Source of the DNA: CAYWFP01 sp964457365
GTDB taxonomy: Bacteria > Planctomycetota > SZUA-567
Direction of reading: 5' to 3'
Length of the DNA: 46,111 nt
NCBI GenBank assembly: GCA_964457365.1
Contig: CAYWFP010000019.1
Coordinates: 1 to 46,111 of the forward strand
The notes under the pieces are model-generated. The model was not told where the DNA came from. It did not search any database and saw only the letters and a list, made by a program, of their open reading frames with translations. A program made the position numbers and the translations under genes. Shown here piece after piece: positions 33,429 to 41,626 of this stretch. Positions within the stretch are counted from its first letter, which is position 1. Every line of letters begins with the position of its first letter.

Positions 33429-34754
33429 ATGTACCCGCTCGCCCCCCACAAGGCTTACGTCCACAAGCGCGTCGATGAACAGCCGCACTGGCGCGCGCGC
33501 GTCGAACGCGTGCTCGACGGCTGCTCCCGCCGCCCCGAGGTGGTGCGGTATGACGCGGAGAGCCTGCCTCAAGTGGTGGAGGCGTTGCGCGAGCCCCTGC
33601 CGCCTGCGGAGGCGGGCGTGCCGCAGGGCTATACGCGCGCGCTGGTCTTCACGGTGCAGGAGTTGAAGGAGACCGCCGAGGAGATGCCGGACGTTTCCGA
33701 CCTGGTCGCGCGTTGCGGCGATGAGAGCGAGGCGATCGTGCGGCGACTGCTGGGACACACGCCGACGGTGATCAACCATCACCCGCGTTGCAAGGATCAT
33801 GAGACCGACCTCGTCTGCTGGCCGACCTACGATTTCCGCACGGTTCACGGCTGTCCCCACGAATGCCAATACTGTGGCGCGGGCAAGAACGGCACTTATA
33901 TCGCCCTCGGCGTGAACCTGGAGGAGTACGTCGAGAAAGTCGTTCCGGAAATCGTCGCGAAACACTCCTGGCAGCATTGCTTCCGTCTGTTGGGCGACGT
34001 GGCCGAGCAGGCGGTCTTCGAGCCCGAGTACGGCGCGTTCGAACTCTTCAACGAGAAGCTCGCGGAGCTCGACCGTTTCCTCTACTTCCACTCCGCCGGC
34101 GACAACATCGACTGGGCCGCGGACCTGCCGCACCCGGACCGCCTGATCGGGGTCTTCTCGGTCACCTGCGACTACGTCGCGCGCGAGTTGGAGAAAGGAT
34201 CCGGCTCCTACACCGCGCGTTTCGACGCCATGGGGCGGTTGAACAAGCTCGGCATCCCGGTGCGGCCGAAGTTCAAGCCGATCATCCCGGTGAAGAACTG
34301 GCGTGCGGAGAACGCCCGCGCGATCGAGGAGATGTTCGCCCGCTCCCGGCCCGAGAGCGTCGGCTTGTGCGTGATCATGTGGAACACCGTCGACTGGCTG
34401 GTGGAGAACATCGGCGAGGCGCACCTGGATCCGGAGTTGCTCGCCGCCGCGCGCGAAGCGGCGCCCGTGATGAAGGATGTCCGGACCGGCCCGTATCCGC
34501 ACGCGGCGCGCAAGGAGATCTACCGGCACTTCATCGCCGAGATCCGCAAGCACGACACGGAGGTGCCGGTCTACCTTTCGACCGAGTCGCGGCAGATGTG
34601 GGACGAACTGGAAGGCGAACTCGGGCAGGACAAGCGCGCCTTCTTCTGCGGTTGCTCGCCGGTGGGACTGCCCGGCAGAAAACTCAAGTTGTCGGAGGAC
34701 TGCCCCTGCTCGACCTACGTACCCGCGGAGACGGCAGCGCCGAGCGCGGAGTAG
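33429..34754 (+). CDS. Radical SAM protein, spore-photoproduct-lyase-like (module 2)
   Basis: A 441-residue paralogue of the radical SAM protein at 29074. The SPL-like N-terminal part is longer (about 130 residues, with conserved YDAESLPQVVEAL). The SAM cluster motif is C-x3-C-x2-C at Cys142, Cys146 and Cys149. Shared landmarks include FSVTCDYVAREL and PKFKPIIPVKNWRAEN, parallel to the first protein. Near the end Cys407, 409, 425 and 427 (FFCGCSP, DCPCS) give a potential second cluster. The start follows GGAAGGAGAAG. The substrate is unknown. Its own IclR gene precedes it, and a hairpin (34760-34781) follows. Confidence 0.8.
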   Translation: MYPLAPHKAYVHKRVDEQPHWRARVERVLDGCSRRPEVVRYDAESLPQVVEALREPLPPAEAGVPQGYTRALVFTVQELKETAEEMPDVSDLVARCGDESEAIVRRLLGHTPTVINHHPRCKDHETDLVCWPTYDFRTVHGCPHECQYCGAGKNGTYIALGVNLEEYVEKVVPEIVAKHSWQHCFRLLGDVAEQAVFEPEYGAFELFNEKLAELDRFLYFHSAGDNIDWAADLPHPDRLIGVFSVTCDYVARELEKGSGSYTARFDAMGRLNKLGIPVRPKFKPIIPVKNWRAENARAIEEMFARSRPESVGLCVIMWNTVDWLVENIGEAHLDPELLAAAREAAPVMKDVRTGPYPHAARKEIYRHFIAEIRKHDTEVPVYLSTESRQMWDELEGELGQDKRAFFCGCSPVGLPGRKLKLSEDCPCSTYVPAETAAPSAE

Positions 34755-34759
34755 CTCCC

Positions 34760-34781
34760 CCTCTCTCCGTGCGGGGAGAGG
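34760..34781. terminator. Strong hairpin between convergent genes
   Basis: CCTCTCTCC and GGGGAGAGG form a nine-pair stem (one G-T pair) with a GTGC loop. It sits in the 38-base gap between the stop codons of the radical SAM gene and the convergent GH116 gene. It may end transcription from both sides. No clear T-run follows. Confidence 0.45.
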
Positions 34782-34792
34782 ACGCGGTTTCG

Positions 34793-37321
34793 TTATTCCG
34801 TCACCCACGGCGTTCCGGGCGCGACCGTCGTGCCGGTGCAGTCGATCGTGCGCGTGCCGATGCGGAGGCGATCCAGGGCAAGCGTCCCCTGCCCGGCTTC
34901 GAGTTCGAGGCGGCCGTCCTCGGCCAGCGTGTACGTTCCCCACGCCGTGCCGGTGGACCAGAAGAAACGCCCCGGCCGCGACGCCAGCGTCAACGTCTTC
35001 TCGACCGCGGAGTAGTCGAACCCGGTCCAGGCCAGCAGCGCCGCCCAACTGGCCATGGCGCGTGCGTAATGCCGTCCGCACTCGGCCTCGTCGAACGGGT
35101 TGCGTTTCTTGCCGTCGTAGCGCGCGCGGATGTCGTCGATGCACTGCAGCGCTTCGGCCTCCTGCCCCTCGTAGAGCATGCCCACCGCGGCGGTGTATTC
35201 GAACCCGGTCATCACTTCGGTGAAGTACGGAAACGGGCACTCCGGTCGCCGCCCTTGCGGGTACGAGGCCATCAACAGCGCCGATTCGCCGCCGAGGACG
35301 TAGCTGCGCATGATGTTCCAATGGCCGTGGAAATCGGTCTTGCGATTCTCCGTGTAGATGGTCCGCAGCGTCGTCTTCACGTTATCCGGGTCGTGCAGGT
35401 GCCCCAGGCCGCAGACGTGCGCCATGTATTGCCCGACGAGCTGGTCCACCAGGCATCCGGCGCCGAGCTGGTAGTCGGCGGTCGTCAGGGAGTCCCCGCC
35501 CATTCCGATGTACAGGTCCGGCGGTACCGCGTCGGGATTCGCCACCGGGCGGATTTCGTGCTCGTAATACGAACCGTTGAAGAGGTGTTCGTCCATCCAC
35601 GCGCTGCCACTGGCGAAGAGCTCGCGGCATTCGGTGGCGAAGGCCTCGTCGCCCAGGTGCGCGGCCATCTCCGCGCAGGCTTTCAGCGCGCCGAGGTACC
35701 AGCCGGTCATCTGCGGGTTGGGGCCGAAGTACTCCACGTCCATCGTGTTGTGCTGGCAACCCTCCATCACACCGTCGCGGTCGGCGTCCCAGCCGCCGGG
35801 GATCCAGCAGTATGCGAGCGTCTTCTTCGCCTTGGGCCAGAGCTTCTTCAGCCATGCGTCGTCGCCGCAGAGCTTCCACTCGCGGTAGAGCTTCATCAGG
35901 CAACCCATCTGCCCGTCGGCGGCGGCCTTGGGGCTTTCGCTCGCGCGTGAGATCGGCAGGTTGACGCGGAAGCTCATGCGCCCCTCGTGGTTGGTCGCAT
36001 GCAAAAATTCCACCTCGCGCATTCCGCGCGCCAGATCGCCGAAGAGAAACGCCGTCGCCTGCTCGTAGTTCCAGACGTGCGTGCAGCTGCCGTAGCAGCA
36101 GCCGCTGCCGTCGCAGCAGCCTTCCCAGCCGTAAAGATAGCCGTCGGGCGTGCGGAAACAGGTTTGCGTGCGCAATGTCGAAAGGTTGAAGAGCGCCGCT
36201 TCCTTGACCGTTTCGGGCAGGTCCGAGGCGCAGATGCTACCGACGAACGCCACCGTTTCCTCCTCGAGCACATCGCGCTCGTCGCAGAACGCCGCCGCCG
36301 CCATCCAGGCGTCGCCGAAACGCGTGCAGTAGTAATTGCCGATCATGTTCGGATCGCCCTCGCAGGCGCACTCGCATTTCTTCGGCGTCCAGGTGTAGCG
36401 GTTGGGAAAATGCCAGCCCAGGACGAAGACGAACTCCGCCGATGAGCCGGCCGGGAGCGTCTTGCTCAGCGCCAAGGACGCCAGGGGTGAGTCCTCGTCC
36501 TCCGCGTCGCGCGGATCGAGTCGGCCGTCCTCGCGCAGGTCGTCCAGAAAGTCCAGCAGCGACCCGCCCCAGCGGACCTTTTTCCGCCATGCCTCGCGGT
36601 AGGTAACCTCGCCCGTATCCGGCGTCAACAGCGCCAGCGTCCCCCAGGCCGGATCCGTATCGGCGACGCCTTCGGAGTCCATGAAGAGGCCGCGCAGGCC
36701 GTCTTCGTCGCGGTAGCGGTTGCGGTTCTTCGCGGCGCCGACGGGGTTGCCCTTGCCCGTCCAGCTCACGTCGGTCTTGCTGCCGTCGATGCCGATGAAA
36801 TTCGGCAGCGAGCCGCAGACGGTGACGTCCAGATCTTCGGTCGAGGTGTTCTCGATCACGTAGCGCAGCATCGCCACGGGCAGGCCGCTTCTGTCCGCGT
36901 CCTCGGGAACGAGCGGGTTGAACGCTTCCAGCCGCGCCTTCAAGGGCATCATCGGGTCGCTCAGTACGACCTGCGCCAGCGGGTAGGTCGCCTCGAAGCG
37001 GCAGTCGCGGAACCGGGCCAGGCCGTGGCCGCAGGTATAACTGCCCATGTCGCCGTCGTACTCGGCCGTGTCGAGCGGCCCTTCCAACGCGCGCATCACC
37101 GGCTCGCCCCCCGCGGATCTGGCTCTGACGGCGAAGAAGGGGCCCATGTTGCGCACTGCCGCCGGGACGAAATGCTTGGCCGGCCGGTTCATGATCTCCC
37201 AGTCGCGCAGGTCGCCCCGGCCGCCGAGCGAGACCGTGCCCGTGCCGATGCCCCCCAGGGGCATGGCGATACGCAGAAGATGTTGCGCGTCGTACGATTT
37301 CAGAACCGGCCACGTATTCAT
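34793..37321 (-). CDS. GH116-type (GBA2-like) beta-glycosidase
   Basis: An 842-residue protein of the GH116/DUF608 group, whose members hydrolyse beta-glucosides, beta-xylosides or glucosylceramide-like substrates. The N-terminal beta-sandwich domain (residues about 10-360) has MPLGGIGTGTVSLGGRGDL and DWEIMNRP. The C-terminal (alpha/alpha)6 barrel (about 380-780) has SCTHVWNYEQATAFLFG, GCQHNTMDVEYFGPNPQ and NPFDEAECGRHYARAMASW, the blocks usually conserved around the catalytic residues. There is no signal peptide, as in cytoplasmic or non-lysosomal GH116. It is divergent from an AraC regulator 79 bases away, which is the likely activator. Confidence 0.87.
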   Translation of the reverse strand: MNTWPVLKSYDAQHLLRIAMPLGGIGTGTVSLGGRGDLRDWEIMNRPAKHFVPAAVRNMGPFFAVRARSAGGEPVMRALEGPLDTAEYDGDMGSYTCGHGLARFRDCRFEATYPLAQVVLSDPMMPLKARLEAFNPLVPEDADRSGLPVAMLRYVIENTSTEDLDVTVCGSLPNFIGIDGSKTDVSWTGKGNPVGAAKNRNRYRDEDGLRGLFMDSEGVADTDPAWGTLALLTPDTGEVTYREAWRKKVRWGGSLLDFLDDLREDGRLDPRDAEDEDSPLASLALSKTLPAGSSAEFVFVLGWHFPNRYTWTPKKCECACEGDPNMIGNYYCTRFGDAWMAAAAFCDERDVLEEETVAFVGSICASDLPETVKEAALFNLSTLRTQTCFRTPDGYLYGWEGCCDGSGCCYGSCTHVWNYEQATAFLFGDLARGMREVEFLHATNHEGRMSFRVNLPISRASESPKAAADGQMGCLMKLYREWKLCGDDAWLKKLWPKAKKTLAYCWIPGGWDADRDGVMEGCQHNTMDVEYFGPNPQMTGWYLGALKACAEMAAHLGDEAFATECRELFASGSAWMDEHLFNGSYYEHEIRPVANPDAVPPDLYIGMGGDSLTTADYQLGAGCLVDQLVGQYMAHVCGLGHLHDPDNVKTTLRTIYTENRKTDFHGHWNIMRSYVLGGESALLMASYPQGRRPECPFPYFTEVMTGFEYTAAVGMLYEGQEAEALQCIDDIRARYDGKKRNPFDEAECGRHYARAMASWAALLAWTGFDYSAVEKTLTLASRPGRFFWSTGTAWGTYTLAEDGRLELEAGQGTLALDRLRIGTRTIDCTGTTVAPGTPWVTE

Positions 37322-37348
37322 CTCTGACCTCCCTGTATTCTGAAGTTG

Positions 37349-37378
37349 TTGACAAAAACCTCTTGTGACTCTTATATT
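37349..37378 (+). promoter_or_regulatory. Promoter for the AraC gene
   Basis: TTGACA (37349-37354) is followed after 17-18 bases by TTATATT (37372-37378), in the 79-base gap between the divergent GH116 and AraC genes. The short gap means the regulator could act on both promoters from one site. Confidence 0.6.
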
Positions 37379-37400
37379 AAGACCAAATTACGGGAGGGCA

Positions 37401-38246
37401 ATGGCCACGACTCGCAAGAATATACGCAAAACTGATATCATGTGCGACCGCGTCCGCAGCGTCCCGCTGGGGCACCTCGGCTGCGCGGCGCTGCGCGAAG
37501 CGGGAGTGATGAGCCTCGGCATCGACGACCGCGCTCCCGGCAGCGCCTGGGGCGAGAACCTCTCGCCGACGCATCTTCTATTCTTCATCGTCGCGGGGGC
37601 GATCGAAATGGTCGACCTCCCCGCCGGAGCGGGCGCGGGGCAGTGCCTCTATACGCCTGCCTCGATCCCGAAGAACTACCGCGCCTCAACGGAGGCGGTG
37701 CGCGCGGTCTACCTGCATTTCCGCGCTCCGCCGTGGCCCGGCGCGGGGGAGACGCCGCAAGTTTTTTCCGCGCCTGGCGCGGCGCGTCTGGACGGGATCT
37801 GTGAGGCCTTGCTGGAAGAGACGCCGGCGCGTTCGGTTGCGGCCGAGTCGGCCTGCCGGCGCTGGGCGGAACTCCTGCTGATCTACCTCAAGCGCCAGCT
37901 CCCCGCCGCCGGCGCGGAGGAAACGGTGCTGCGGCAGCGGCTGGACGCGGTCTGGCAACGCGTCGGCGCCGCGCTCGCGGAGCCGTGGACCGTAGCGCGC
38001 CTCGCGATTCTGGCGCACATGTCGGAGGGGCATTTCCACCGCCAGGTGCGCAGGCTCTACGGCCAGCGGCCCATGGCCATCGTGCGGCGCCTGCGCTTGG
38101 AGCGCGCGGCGGACCTGCTGCGCACCACCTGCCGCACGCTCGACGACATCGCCGCCGAGGTGGGGTACGCCACCGGCTACGCCCTCTCCAATGCCTGTGT
38201 CAAGGTGCTCAAACAACGCCCGCGGGAGTTGCGGAAGGGGGAGTGA
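37401..38246 (+). CDS. AraC-family transcriptional regulator
   Basis: A 281-residue regulator. Residues about 20-130 form a cupin-like sensor domain (GENLSPTHLLFFIVAGAIEM, LYTPASIPKNYRAS). Residues about 190-278 form the double helix-turn-helix AraC domain: WTVARLAILAHMSEGHFHRQ, RLRLERAADLLRTT and IAAEVGYATGYALSNACVK. It is divergently arranged with the GH116 gene, so it is likely to control that enzyme in response to a sugar. ATG 37401 is preceded by GGAGGG. Confidence 0.9.
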   Translation: MATTRKNIRKTDIMCDRVRSVPLGHLGCAALREAGVMSLGIDDRAPGSAWGENLSPTHLLFFIVAGAIEMVDLPAGAGAGQCLYTPASIPKNYRASTEAVRAVYLHFRAPPWPGAGETPQVFSAPGAARLDGICEALLEETPARSVAAESACRRWAELLLIYLKRQLPAAGAEETVLRQRLDAVWQRVGAALAEPWTVARLAILAHMSEGHFHRQVRRLYGQRPMAIVRRLRLERAADLLRTTCRTLDDIAAEVGYATGYALSNACVKVLKQRPRELRKGE

Positions 38247-38261
38247 AGGGGAAAGAAGGGA

Positions 38262-38840
38262 TCAGGGAGACGCGAGGAGATTTCGCAGATCCTCCCAAAT
38301 CATCGGCGTTTCGAGCAGTTCCGCGAATTCGCGTACCGTCCGTTCGATTCGTCCGCGATCCAAGTCGTATTCCATATCCAGAAGCGAGCGGATATCCTGC
38401 AGGTCCTTGGGGCGATGCGCCACGGCCTTCATGATAACGAGGTCCTCCACCGTCGGCAGTCTCAGATCCAGACCTTCCACCCGCAACGTCTGCGCGCGTT
38501 GTACGGCCTCCTGCTCGAACGGGAGCAAGCCCAGCGAGATATCGACTCCGACATTCGTTTCGCCATGCTCCAGCAACAGCACGCGACTGGTCCGCGCAAA
38601 CGCCTCGGCCTCGACCAGGCGCGGCTGCAGGCCCTCCTCCGGCGCTCGGCTCAGGATTTTCGCGATGCGTTCGTCGTCGTCGAGAATCGCAAGCATGTCG
38701 ATATCCGCCGTATATCGCGGCTGCGCCAGTTCGGTCACGGCAATGCCGCCGATAACGACGTAAGGGATGGACAAGGCCTCGAGCAGACGGATTGCCGCGG
38801 CGAGGGGCGCACGCAATTCCCGCAACGGAACGGCGCTCAT
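38262..38840 (-). CDS. Nucleotidyltransferase-fold protein (AbiEii/MNT-like)
   Basis: A 192-residue protein with the polymerase-beta nucleotidyltransferase signature: VIGGIAVTELAQPRYTADID, that is GG followed by D-x-D. Later come VGVDISLGLLPFE with a third acidic residue and LRLPTVEDLVIMKAVAHRPKDLQDI, typical of the AbiEii/AbiGii and MNT-like group. Members include type IV toxins, antitoxins and solitary enzymes. Its ATG overlaps the stop of the small gene upstream (ATGA), a coupled pair reminiscent of toxin-antitoxin modules. Whether it is a toxin cannot be told. Confidence 0.82.
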   Translation of the reverse strand: MSAVPLRELRAPLAAAIRLLEALSIPYVVIGGIAVTELAQPRYTADIDMLAILDDDERIAKILSRAPEEGLQPRLVEAEAFARTSRVLLLEHGETNVGVDISLGLLPFEQEAVQRAQTLRVEGLDLRLPTVEDLVIMKAVAHRPKDLQDIRSLLDMEYDLDRGRIERTVREFAELLETPMIWEDLRNLLASP

Positions 38841-39058
38841 CCCAGCGCCTTCCGCAACCGGGCCCAGCGTTCGCGGACCGCGACGATCTCCGGGTCGAAC
38901 GGATCGGGCGCGGGCAATCCCAGCCCCCGCCCCAGCCGCATGAGAGCGGCCAGTTGGTGAAAACGTTTTTCCGGCGAGGCGCGGCGGCGCTCCTCCCGTT
39001 CGAAGGCGTTCACGGCTTCGTGCCCGCGTTTCCATTGGCGAAGGATATCCGGATCCAT
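38837..39058 (-). CDS. Small partner protein of the nucleotidyltransferase
   Basis: A 73-residue helical, basic protein (MDPDILRQWKRGHEAVNAFE, a run of Arg around residue 25, and a C-terminal LRKAL). It resembles the small helical proteins found before solitary nucleotidyltransferase genes. The ATG at 39058 is preceded by GAGGT eleven bases away; the frame extends further upstream without coding character. The four-base overlap with the next gene argues for joint function. Confidence 0.65.
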   Translation of the reverse strand: MDPDILRQWKRGHEAVNAFEREERRRASPEKRFHQLAALMRLGRGLGLPAPDPFDPEIVAVRERWARLRKALG

Positions 39059-39137
39059 GGAAACGATTATACCTCGGAGCGCGAGAAGATCAAAGGAGGA
39101 AGGTGCCGCATTCGTCGACACCGGCAGGGAGAGACAA

Positions 39138-39166
39138 ACAGGGCCGACCCTCGCGGCCGGCCCTGT
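39138..39166 (-). terminator. Terminator hairpin after pgk
   Basis: On the minus strand ACAGGGCCG, an 11-base loop and CGGCCCTGT form a nine-pair stem followed by TTGTCTC. It begins 28 bases after the pgk stop codon. The stem is strong but the T-run is weak. Confidence 0.65.
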
Positions 39167-39194
39167 CGGGAATGCTTGCGTCTTCGGCGTCGCC

Positions 39195-40412
39195 CTACGC
39201 TTCGTCGAGCGCGGCCACGCCGGGGAGCGTCTTGCCTTCGAGGAACTCCAGGCTCGCGCCGCCGCCGGTGGAGATGTGCGTCATCTTGTCGGCAAGGCCG
39301 GACTTGTTCACCGCGCTTACCGAGTCGCCGCCGCCGATGATGCTGACGCAGTCGGTCTCGGCCACGGCCTCGGCGATGGCGAAGGTGCCCTTGGCGAAGG
39401 CCGGCTTCTCGAAGACGCCCATCGGTCCGTTCCAGACCACTGTCTTGGCCTTGGAGACGGTCTGCTTGAACAACTCCACGCTCTTGGGGCCGATGTCGAG
39501 GCCCAGCATGTCGGCGGGGATTTCGTCGAAGGTGCCGTCGGGCTCCTCGACGTCGAACTTCCTGGCGCAGACGTGATCGACCGGCAGCAGGACGTCGACG
39601 TTCTTCGCCTCGGCCTTCTTGAAGATGTCGGTCGCGACGTCGAGTTTGTCCTCCTCGACCATCGAGATGCCGACCGGTTGCCCCTTGGCCTTCATCAAAG
39701 TATACGCCATGGCGCCGCCGATGATGATGCTGTCGCACTTCTCCAGCAGGTTCTCGATGACCATGATCTTGTCGCTGACCTTGGCGCCGCCGAGGATGGC
39801 CACGAACGGCTTCTCCGGTGCCGCGAGGGTGTCGCCGAAGTACTTGACTTCCTTCTCCATCAGGAAGCCCGCGACGCACTGGTCGATGTACTTGGTCACG
39901 CCCTCGGTGGAGGCGTGCGCGCGGTGGGCGGTGCCGAAGGCGTCGTTGACGTAGACATCGCCCAAGCCTGCCAGTTCCTTGACGAATTCGTCGATCTTCG
40001 CCTTGGTCGCGTCGTCCTGCTTGGCGTACTTGTCCAGCAGTTCCTCTTCCTTGTGGAAGCGGACGTTCTCGAGCAGGATCGCGTCGCCGGGATTCAGCTC
40101 GTCGACCATCTTCTTCACCTCCGGGCCGACGCAATCGGGCGCGAGGTTGACCGGCTGGCCGAGAAGCTCCGCGAGCTTCAGCGCCGCGGGCTTGAGGGTG
40201 AATTCGGGCTTCTTCTCGCCCTTGGGGCGGCCGAGGTGGCTCATCAGAATCAGCTTGCCGCCGTTCTCCAAAACGTGCTTGATCGACGGCAGCGCCGCGA
40301 CGATACGCGTGTCGTCGCCGACCTTGCCATCCTTGATCGGCACGTTGAAGTCGACGCGCATGAGAACGCGCTTGTCCTTGACATCGATATCGCGTATAGT
40401 CTTCTTGGCCAT
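39195..40412 (-). CDS. pgk: Phosphoglycerate kinase
   Basis: A 405-residue enzyme of full length that makes ATP from 1,3-bisphosphoglycerate in glycolysis, in the cytoplasm. Substrate-site marks are VLMRVDFNVPIKDG, DDTRIVAALPSI and LILMSHLGRPKG. The hinge and nucleotide side show FVAILGGAKVSDKI, TVVWNGPMGVFE and SIIGGGDSVSAV, with the closing STGGGASLEFLEG. It is a single-gene unit with a terminator downstream. The 116-base gap to the divergent gluQ holds its promoter. A Lys-rich composition with few rare codons fits high expression. Confidence 0.98.
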   Translation of the reverse strand: MAKKTIRDIDVKDKRVLMRVDFNVPIKDGKVGDDTRIVAALPSIKHVLENGGKLILMSHLGRPKGEKKPEFTLKPAALKLAELLGQPVNLAPDCVGPEVKKMVDELNPGDAILLENVRFHKEEELLDKYAKQDDATKAKIDEFVKELAGLGDVYVNDAFGTAHRAHASTEGVTKYIDQCVAGFLMEKEVKYFGDTLAAPEKPFVAILGGAKVSDKIMVIENLLEKCDSIIIGGAMAYTLMKAKGQPVGISMVEEDKLDVATDIFKKAEAKNVDVLLPVDHVCARKFDVEEPDGTFDEIPADMLGLDIGPKSVELFKQTVSKAKTVVWNGPMGVFEKPAFAKGTFAIAEAVAETDCVSIIGGGDSVSAVNKSGLADKMTHISTGGGASLEFLEGKTLPGVAALDEA

Positions 40413-40528
40413 CGGTTGATCTCCTGAAATAGAACCTGATTGCGCCCCGGACTCCGCGTCGCGCGACAGGCATCTAGTTTTCTTCCGCGACGAAACCTGT
40501 CAAGCGAAAACACCGTTAGGACTCCGTG

Positions 40529-41512
40529 ATGACGCATCATACCGACGCGGTCTCCCCCCTGGACGACGCCGGCGACTACGTCGGCCGCCTCGCGCCGAGC
40601 CCCACCGGCGCGCTGCACCTCGGCAACGCCCGGACCTTCCTGATCGCGTGGAGCAGGTGCCGGTCCTTCGGGGGCACGCTGGTCATGCGCATGGAAGACC
40701 TGGACCACCCGAAGGTCAAGCCCGAGACGATCGACGAGGCGTACGAGGACCTGCGCTGGCTGGGGCTGGACTGGGACGAAGGCCCGCACGTGCAGTCGCG
40801 TTTCTCCGATCGTCACCGCGAGGCGTTCGAGCGTTTGCGCAGGCTCGAGCGGATCTATCCGTGTGTCTGCACCCGTGCGGACGTCGAGGCCGCGCAGTCG
40901 GCGCCCCACGCGGGCGAGGAGTTGCGCTACCCCAACACCTGCCGCGACCGTTTCCGTGACGCGACCCACGCGGAAGAGGAGGGCGGGCGCATTCCGGCGT
41001 GGCGCTTCCGCGCGCCGCTGGGCGAGTCGCATTTCGTCGACCGGTTCTGCGGGTTGCAGACGGCGGACCTGCACGTCTTCAGCGGCGACTTCGTCGTTGC
41101 TCGCAGCGCCGGGAAGCCGGCCTATCAGCTCGCGGTGGCCGTAGACGACGCGGCGATGGGGATCACCGAGGTGGTCCGCGCGCAGGACCTGCTGCCGAGC
41201 ACGCACCGGCAATTAGCGCTCTACGACGCGCTGGGCCTGCATCCGCCGGCGTTCCTGCACGTGCCGCTGGTGGTCGGTTCCGACGGCCGGCGGTTGGCCA
41301 AGCGTCACGGCGATACGCGTATCCGCGCGCTGCGCGAGGCCGGCACGCCCCCGGAGCGCGTCGTCGGCTGGCTGGCATCCACCTGCGGCTGGGTCGAGCC
41401 CGGAACCGCGTGCATGCCCCGCAAGCTGTTGCCGAAATTCTCCGTGAACGCGATTCCGCCGACGCAGGTGGTGGTCGACCGGGAGGTGCTGCGGGACCTG
41501 GGAGTAGGGTAA
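40529..41512 (+). CDS. gluQ: Glutamyl-queuosine tRNA(Asp) synthetase
   Basis: A 327-residue class I synthetase lacking the anticodon-binding domain of GluRS. It attaches glutamate to the queuosine base in tRNA-Asp. The HIGH-like motif is SPTGALHLGNAR and the KMSKS-like loop is GRRLAKRHGD. The zinc ligands CVC ... Y-P-N-T-C, typical of GluQ, are at about residues 113-139. ATG 40529 is chosen over the adjacent GTG 40526, with AGGA nine bases ahead. The presence of gluQ means the cell modifies tRNA with queuosine, so a genuine queG would be expected somewhere in the genome. Confidence 0.94.
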   Translation: MTHHTDAVSPLDDAGDYVGRLAPSPTGALHLGNARTFLIAWSRCRSFGGTLVMRMEDLDHPKVKPETIDEAYEDLRWLGLDWDEGPHVQSRFSDRHREAFERLRRLERIYPCVCTRADVEAAQSAPHAGEELRYPNTCRDRFRDATHAEEEGGRIPAWRFRAPLGESHFVDRFCGLQTADLHVFSGDFVVARSAGKPAYQLAVAVDDAAMGITEVVRAQDLLPSTHRQLALYDALGLHPPAFLHVPLVVGSDGRRLAKRHGDTRIRALREAGTPPERVVGWLASTCGWVEPGTACMPRKLLPKFSVNAIPPTQVVVDREVLRDLGVG

Positions 41513-41626
41513 TCGCGGGTTTGCCATTTTCACGCACTTCCGGGTTGCCTTCGGCGCGGCCCGGGTGTATGCATATTGAAGTTCAAACAGAATTTCCGAT
41601 TCGTTGCCGGCCCGCCAGGAGCCCGC

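Noticed and set aside
29074..34754. The radical SAM proteins as sulfatase maturases (anSME) for the two Cys-type sulfatases
   Set aside because: Their N-terminal part is SPL-like, and they lack the two full auxiliary-cluster Cys sets of the SPASM domain expected in anSME.
34760..34781. The hairpin as part of a CRISPR or dispersed repeat array
   Set aside because: Only one copy is seen in the window; a terminator or single repeat is enough.
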